From Myxococcales bacterium (lineage in GTDB: Bacteria > Myxococcota > Myxococcia > Myxococcales > Anaeromyxobacteraceae): a stretch of DNA of 7,172 nt. The notes beneath the pieces were generated by a model. The model did not search any database, was not told where the DNA came from, and was given only the letters and a program-made list of their open reading frames with translations. Of the stretch, positions 5,225 through 7,172 are shown piece after piece (positions within the stretch are counted from its first letter, which is position 1; every line of letters starts with the position of its first letter). The position numbers and the translations under genes were made by a program. The stretch is taken from the NCBI GenBank assembly GCA_021784495.1, contig JAJXSQ010000111.1:1-7172 (forward strand). Direction: 5' to 3'.

Positions 5225-5731
5225 ATGGCCGAAGAGACCAAGGAAGCACCGGCGGTGGCGAGCGGCGGCTCGAAGCTCGTCCCCATCCTGCTCGTCGTCA
5301 ACCTGCTCCTGGTGGCGGGGGTGCTCGCGCTCTTCCTGCTCCGGGGCGGCGCGGCGCACGGCGAGGCGAAGGCCGCGCCGGCGCCCGACAAGGGGGCGGC
5401 GAGCGGCGAGGGCGCGGCCGACGCCGCCCCGGGCCCCACGACCAAGATGGCGGACTTCGTGGTCCACCTGCGCGACCCCGAGGTCGACCGCTACGCGCGC
5501 GTCTCCTTCGAGGTCGAGCTCGCCTCCGAGGAGGAGAAGGCCCGGTTCGACCGGTTCCAGCCCCGGATCCGGGACGGCTTCATCGCCTTCCTCTCCGACC
5601 GGACGCTCGACGAGCTCCGCGGCAGCGCCCCGATCGCCAAGATCAAGGCCACCCTCCTCGAGCGGCTCCGCGCGCTGGCGCCGGGGGTGAAGATCCGAGC
5701 GCTCTACATCACCGACCTGGTCATCCAGTGA
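5225..5731 (+). CDS. fliL: Flagellar basal body-associated protein FliL
   Basis: 168 residues. FliL is an inner-membrane protein around the basal body that interacts with the stator and supports motor torque. A short cytoplasmic N-terminus (1-17) is followed by one membrane segment (about 18-39, LVPILLVVNLLLVAGVLALF) and an Ala/Gly/Pro-rich periplasmic linker (41-73). The FliL domain runs from about 74 to the end, including DFVVHLRDP and a C-terminal IRALYITDLVIQ strand typical of the family. I chose ATG 5225, which has GGAGG four bases upstream. An in-frame GTG at 5204 would add 7 codons but lies upstream of the predicted transcription start. The gene is first of the fliL-fliM-fliN-fliO order, with 10 bp to fliM. 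Length is normal for the family. Confidence 0.93.
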   Translation: MAEETKEAPAVASGGSKLVPILLVVNLLLVAGVLALFLLRGGAAHGEAKAAPAPDKGAASGEGAADAAPGPTTKMADFVVHLRDPEVDRYARVSFEVELASEEEKARFDRFQPRIRDGFIAFLSDRTLDELRGSAPIAKIKATLLERLRALAPGVKIRALYITDLVIQ

Positions 5732-5741
5732 GGGGACCGCC

Positions 5742-6746
5742 ATGCCCGCGACGCTGACCCCGGAGGAGATCAAGGCGCTCATGGGCGCCATCCAGGAGGG
5801 GAGGGTCACCACCGAGACGGCCCACGCCCGCCGCTCCGAGGTGGTCCCCTACGACCTGACGAGCCAGGACCGGATCATCCGCGGTCAGATGCCCACCCTC
5901 GACGCGATCAACGAGCAGGTGGCGTCGATGCTCGGGATCGGCCTCGCGGGCCGGACCCGGGTCGCGCTCCGCGTCACCTCCTCCCCGGCGACCCTCCTCA
6001 AGTTCGCCGACCTCGTCCCCCTGCTGGCGCCGCCCGCCTCGGTCTGCGTCCTCGGGCTCGGCTCCTCCTACGGCTTCGCGCTCGCGGTCCTCGAGCCGGG
6101 GCTGGCCGAGGCCTTGCTCTCCGCCGCCCTCGGCGACCGCCGGGTCCGGGCGCCCGAGGGGGGGAGCGAGAGCCGGACCGAGCTCACCAGCGTCGAGCAG
6201 CTCGTGCTCCGCCGCCTGCTCCTCATCCTCACCGACGCCATGGCCCAGGCCTGGTCGTCGGTCATCCCCTTCCAGCCGGAGGTGCTCCGCTTCGAGCTCG
6301 ATCCGCGCATGGCGTCCATCGCCCCCCCGACCGACGTCGGGATCGTCTCCGGCTTCGAGCTGAAGGGCGGGATCGACGGCCGCCTGCAGCTGGTCATCCC
6401 CTTCGCGGCGGTCGAGTCGGCGAAGCAGAAGCTGTCGAGCCCGCGGCGCCTCTCCCAGCGCGCCGACGAGCGCTTCGCCGACGCCCTCGCGCGGGAGGTG
6501 GAGCAGGTGATGGTCGAGATCCGCGGCATCTACGGGCGGACCCGGATCCCCTTCGCCCGGATGCTCGACCTCCAGACCGGCGACGTCCTCCTCCTCGACA
6601 CCGACGAGGGGAAGCCGCTCCCGGTCATCGTCCAGGGGCGGGAGAAGCTCCGGGGGGTCCCCACCATCTCCGGGGGCAGCATGGCGATCACCCTCGATCT
6701 GCCGCTCCAGCCCCCCTCGCGGACCCCGACCACCCTCGTCCACTAG
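5742..6746 (+). CDS. fliM: Flagellar motor switch protein FliM
   Basis: 334 residues, the usual length. FliM forms the C-ring with FliG and FliN and is the docking site for CheY-P. The N-terminal CheY-binding segment is present as LTPEEIKALMGAI (5-17), close to the LSQEEIDALL consensus. The middle-domain opening YDLTSQDRIIRGQMPTLDAI (37-56) is diagnostic. The CheC-like middle domain runs to about residue 240, including LTSVEQLVLRRLL and a W in the AQAWSS helix. The C-terminal SpoA domain (about 250-325) includes GDVLLLDT. The expected GG after the middle-domain helix is replaced by GD (LGDRR), a small departure. The ATG at 5742 has GAGGGGA overlapping the fliL stop as its ribosome site. It matches the CheY and CheX-like genes nearby and implies CheY-controlled switching. 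Confidence 0.96.
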   Translation: MPATLTPEEIKALMGAIQEGRVTTETAHARRSEVVPYDLTSQDRIIRGQMPTLDAINEQVASMLGIGLAGRTRVALRVTSSPATLLKFADLVPLLAPPASVCVLGLGSSYGFALAVLEPGLAEALLSAALGDRRVRAPEGGSESRTELTSVEQLVLRRLLLILTDAMAQAWSSVIPFQPEVLRFELDPRMASIAPPTDVGIVSGFELKGGIDGRLQLVIPFAAVESAKQKLSSPRRLSQRADERFADALAREVEQVMVEIRGIYGRTRIPFARMLDLQTGDVLLLDTDEGKPLPVIVQGREKLRGVPTISGGSMAITLDLPLQPPSRTPTTLVH

Positions 6747-6758
6747 GAGCCAGCCTCG

Positions 6759-7055
6759 ATGGAGACCAAGCCCCAGCAGACCCCCGGCGAGTCCTCGCGC
6801 CGCCTCGACATGCTCCTCGACGTCCCGCTCGAGGTGAACGTCGAGCTCGGCCGGACCCGGATGACGATCCAGGACCTCCTCCAGCTCGGCCCGGGCTCGG
6901 TGATCGAGCTCGACAAGGTGGCCGGCGAGGCGCTCGACATCCTCGTGAACGGCCGGCTCGTGGCGCGCGGCGAGGCGGTGGTCGTGAACGACAAGTTCGG
7001 CGTGCGGATCACCGACATCGTGAGCCCCCAGGAGCGGATCCAGCGCCTCCGCTGA
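6759..7055 (+). CDS. fliN: Flagellar motor switch protein FliN
   Basis: 98 residues. The body is a single SpoA domain from about residue 18 to 92, with the family hallmarks LLDVPLEVNVELGRT (19-33), LLQLGPGSVIELDK, VNGRLVARGEAVVV and FGVRITDIV. The N-terminal tail is only about 15 polar residues, so it is a short form compared with enterobacterial FliN (137 residues) and lacks the longer variable region. FliN forms the lower C-ring with FliM and helps dock export complexes. The ATG at 6759 follows an AGGAG element that overlaps the fliM stop codon, and the gene lies 12 bp after fliM. The calls for fliL, fliM and fliN reinforce each other through conserved order. Confidence 0.95.
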   Translation: METKPQQTPGESSRRLDMLLDVPLEVNVELGRTRMTIQDLLQLGPGSVIELDKVAGEALDILVNGRLVARGEAVVVNDKFGVRITDIVSPQERIQRLR

Positions 7056-7064
7056 GCCCCCGCC

Positions 7065-7172
7065 ATGACCGCCGCGCTCCTCGCCCTCGCCCTCGCCGTC
7101 GCCGACCCCATCGGCTTCCCGCCGCCGCCGGCCCCCGCCGCCGCCGTCGCGGCGCCCGCCGCCCCCGCCGCC
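7065..7172 (+). CDS. fliO: Probable flagellar export protein FliO, N-terminus only
   Basis: Only 36 codons are present before the window ends. They read as a short hydrophobic N-terminus (residues 3-13, all Ala, Leu and Val), as in a signal peptide or first membrane segment, and then a Pro/Ala-rich stretch. The start at 7065 is 9 bp after fliN, with no clear Shine-Dalgarno element, which suggests translational coupling. FliO normally follows FliN in the order fliLMNOPQR and has a poorly conserved N-terminus before its membrane segment. The call rests mainly on position; no diagnostic FliO residues are visible yet. Confidence 0.55.
   Translation, partial: MTAALLALALAVADPIGFPPPPAPAAAVAAPAAPAA

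Noticed and set aside
2146..5445. A 1099-codon open frame on the minus strand opposite the CheX-like, REC-REC-STAS and HDOD genes
   Set aside because: Long antisense frames are expected in GC-rich coding DNA. The translation is rich in Arg, Gly, His and Leu with no recognisable domain, while the plus-strand genes there have clear families and ribosome sites.
2448..5690. A 1080-codon plus-strand open frame in another phase, and a similar one at 360-2363
   Set aside because: They overlap well-supported genes, are Arg/Ala/Pro/Gly-rich and show no domain. They result from the scarcity of stop codons at this GC content.
5721..6743. A 340-codon minus-strand frame opposite fliM
   Set aside because: It is low-complexity (Gly, Asp, Glu, Arg), has no family resemblance and lies fully inside fliM, which is certain.
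1..7172. tRNA, rRNA, CRISPR arrays, insertion sequences or transposase genes
   Set aside because: None seen. Genes are packed in two operons with uniform composition, and no regularly spaced repeats or transposase motifs were recognised.

Overview
The window looks like part of a flagellar and chemotaxis locus from a GC-rich, flagellated bacterium. Codons end almost always in G or C. The genes are fliL-fliM-fliN-(fliO), a CheA with an HPt core of the type I associate with deltaproteobacteria, several CheX/CheC-type phosphatases and sigma-54-like promoters. I infer Myxococcota or a relative (Anaeromyxobacter-like), mainly from composition and protein style. No marker gene here settles the taxonomy.

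Layout. Two gene blocks diverge from a 380-bp intergenic region (2183-2562). The leftward block is cheY (2182-1820), a CheX-like gene (1823-1344), a second more divergent CheC/CheX-like gene (1340-864), and the 5' part of cheA (851 to the left edge, truncated by the window). The genes are tightly packed (4-bp overlap, 3-bp gap, 12-bp gap) and are probably one operon. The rightward block starts with a third CheX-like gene (2563-3015), then a REC-REC-STAS-like fusion protein (3034-4200) and an HDOD protein (4219-5085). After a 139-bp gap come fliL (5225-5731), fliM (5742-6746), fliN (6759-7055) and the first 36 codons of a probable fliO (from 7065).

Regulation. Three sites match the sigma-54 -24/-12 consensus with the invariant GG-N10-GC spacing, and each lies just upstream of a transcription unit: 2234-2219 (minus, before cheY), 2473-2488 (plus, before the CheX-like gene) and 5186-5201 (plus, before fliL). 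Between the divergent pair are several inverted repeats that could bind a sigma-54 activator. A stem-loop lies between the HDOD gene and fliL.

How it fits together. CheA would phosphorylate CheY, and CheY-P would bind the conserved N-terminal motif of FliM in the switch. No CheZ is visible. Dephosphorylation is probably done by the CheX-like proteins, two of which keep the D-xxx-E-xx-N motif and the downstream Pro. The double-receiver STAS-like protein and the HDOD protein are the least explained parts. They suggest an added signalling branch co-transcribed with a phosphatase and placed directly before the switch genes.
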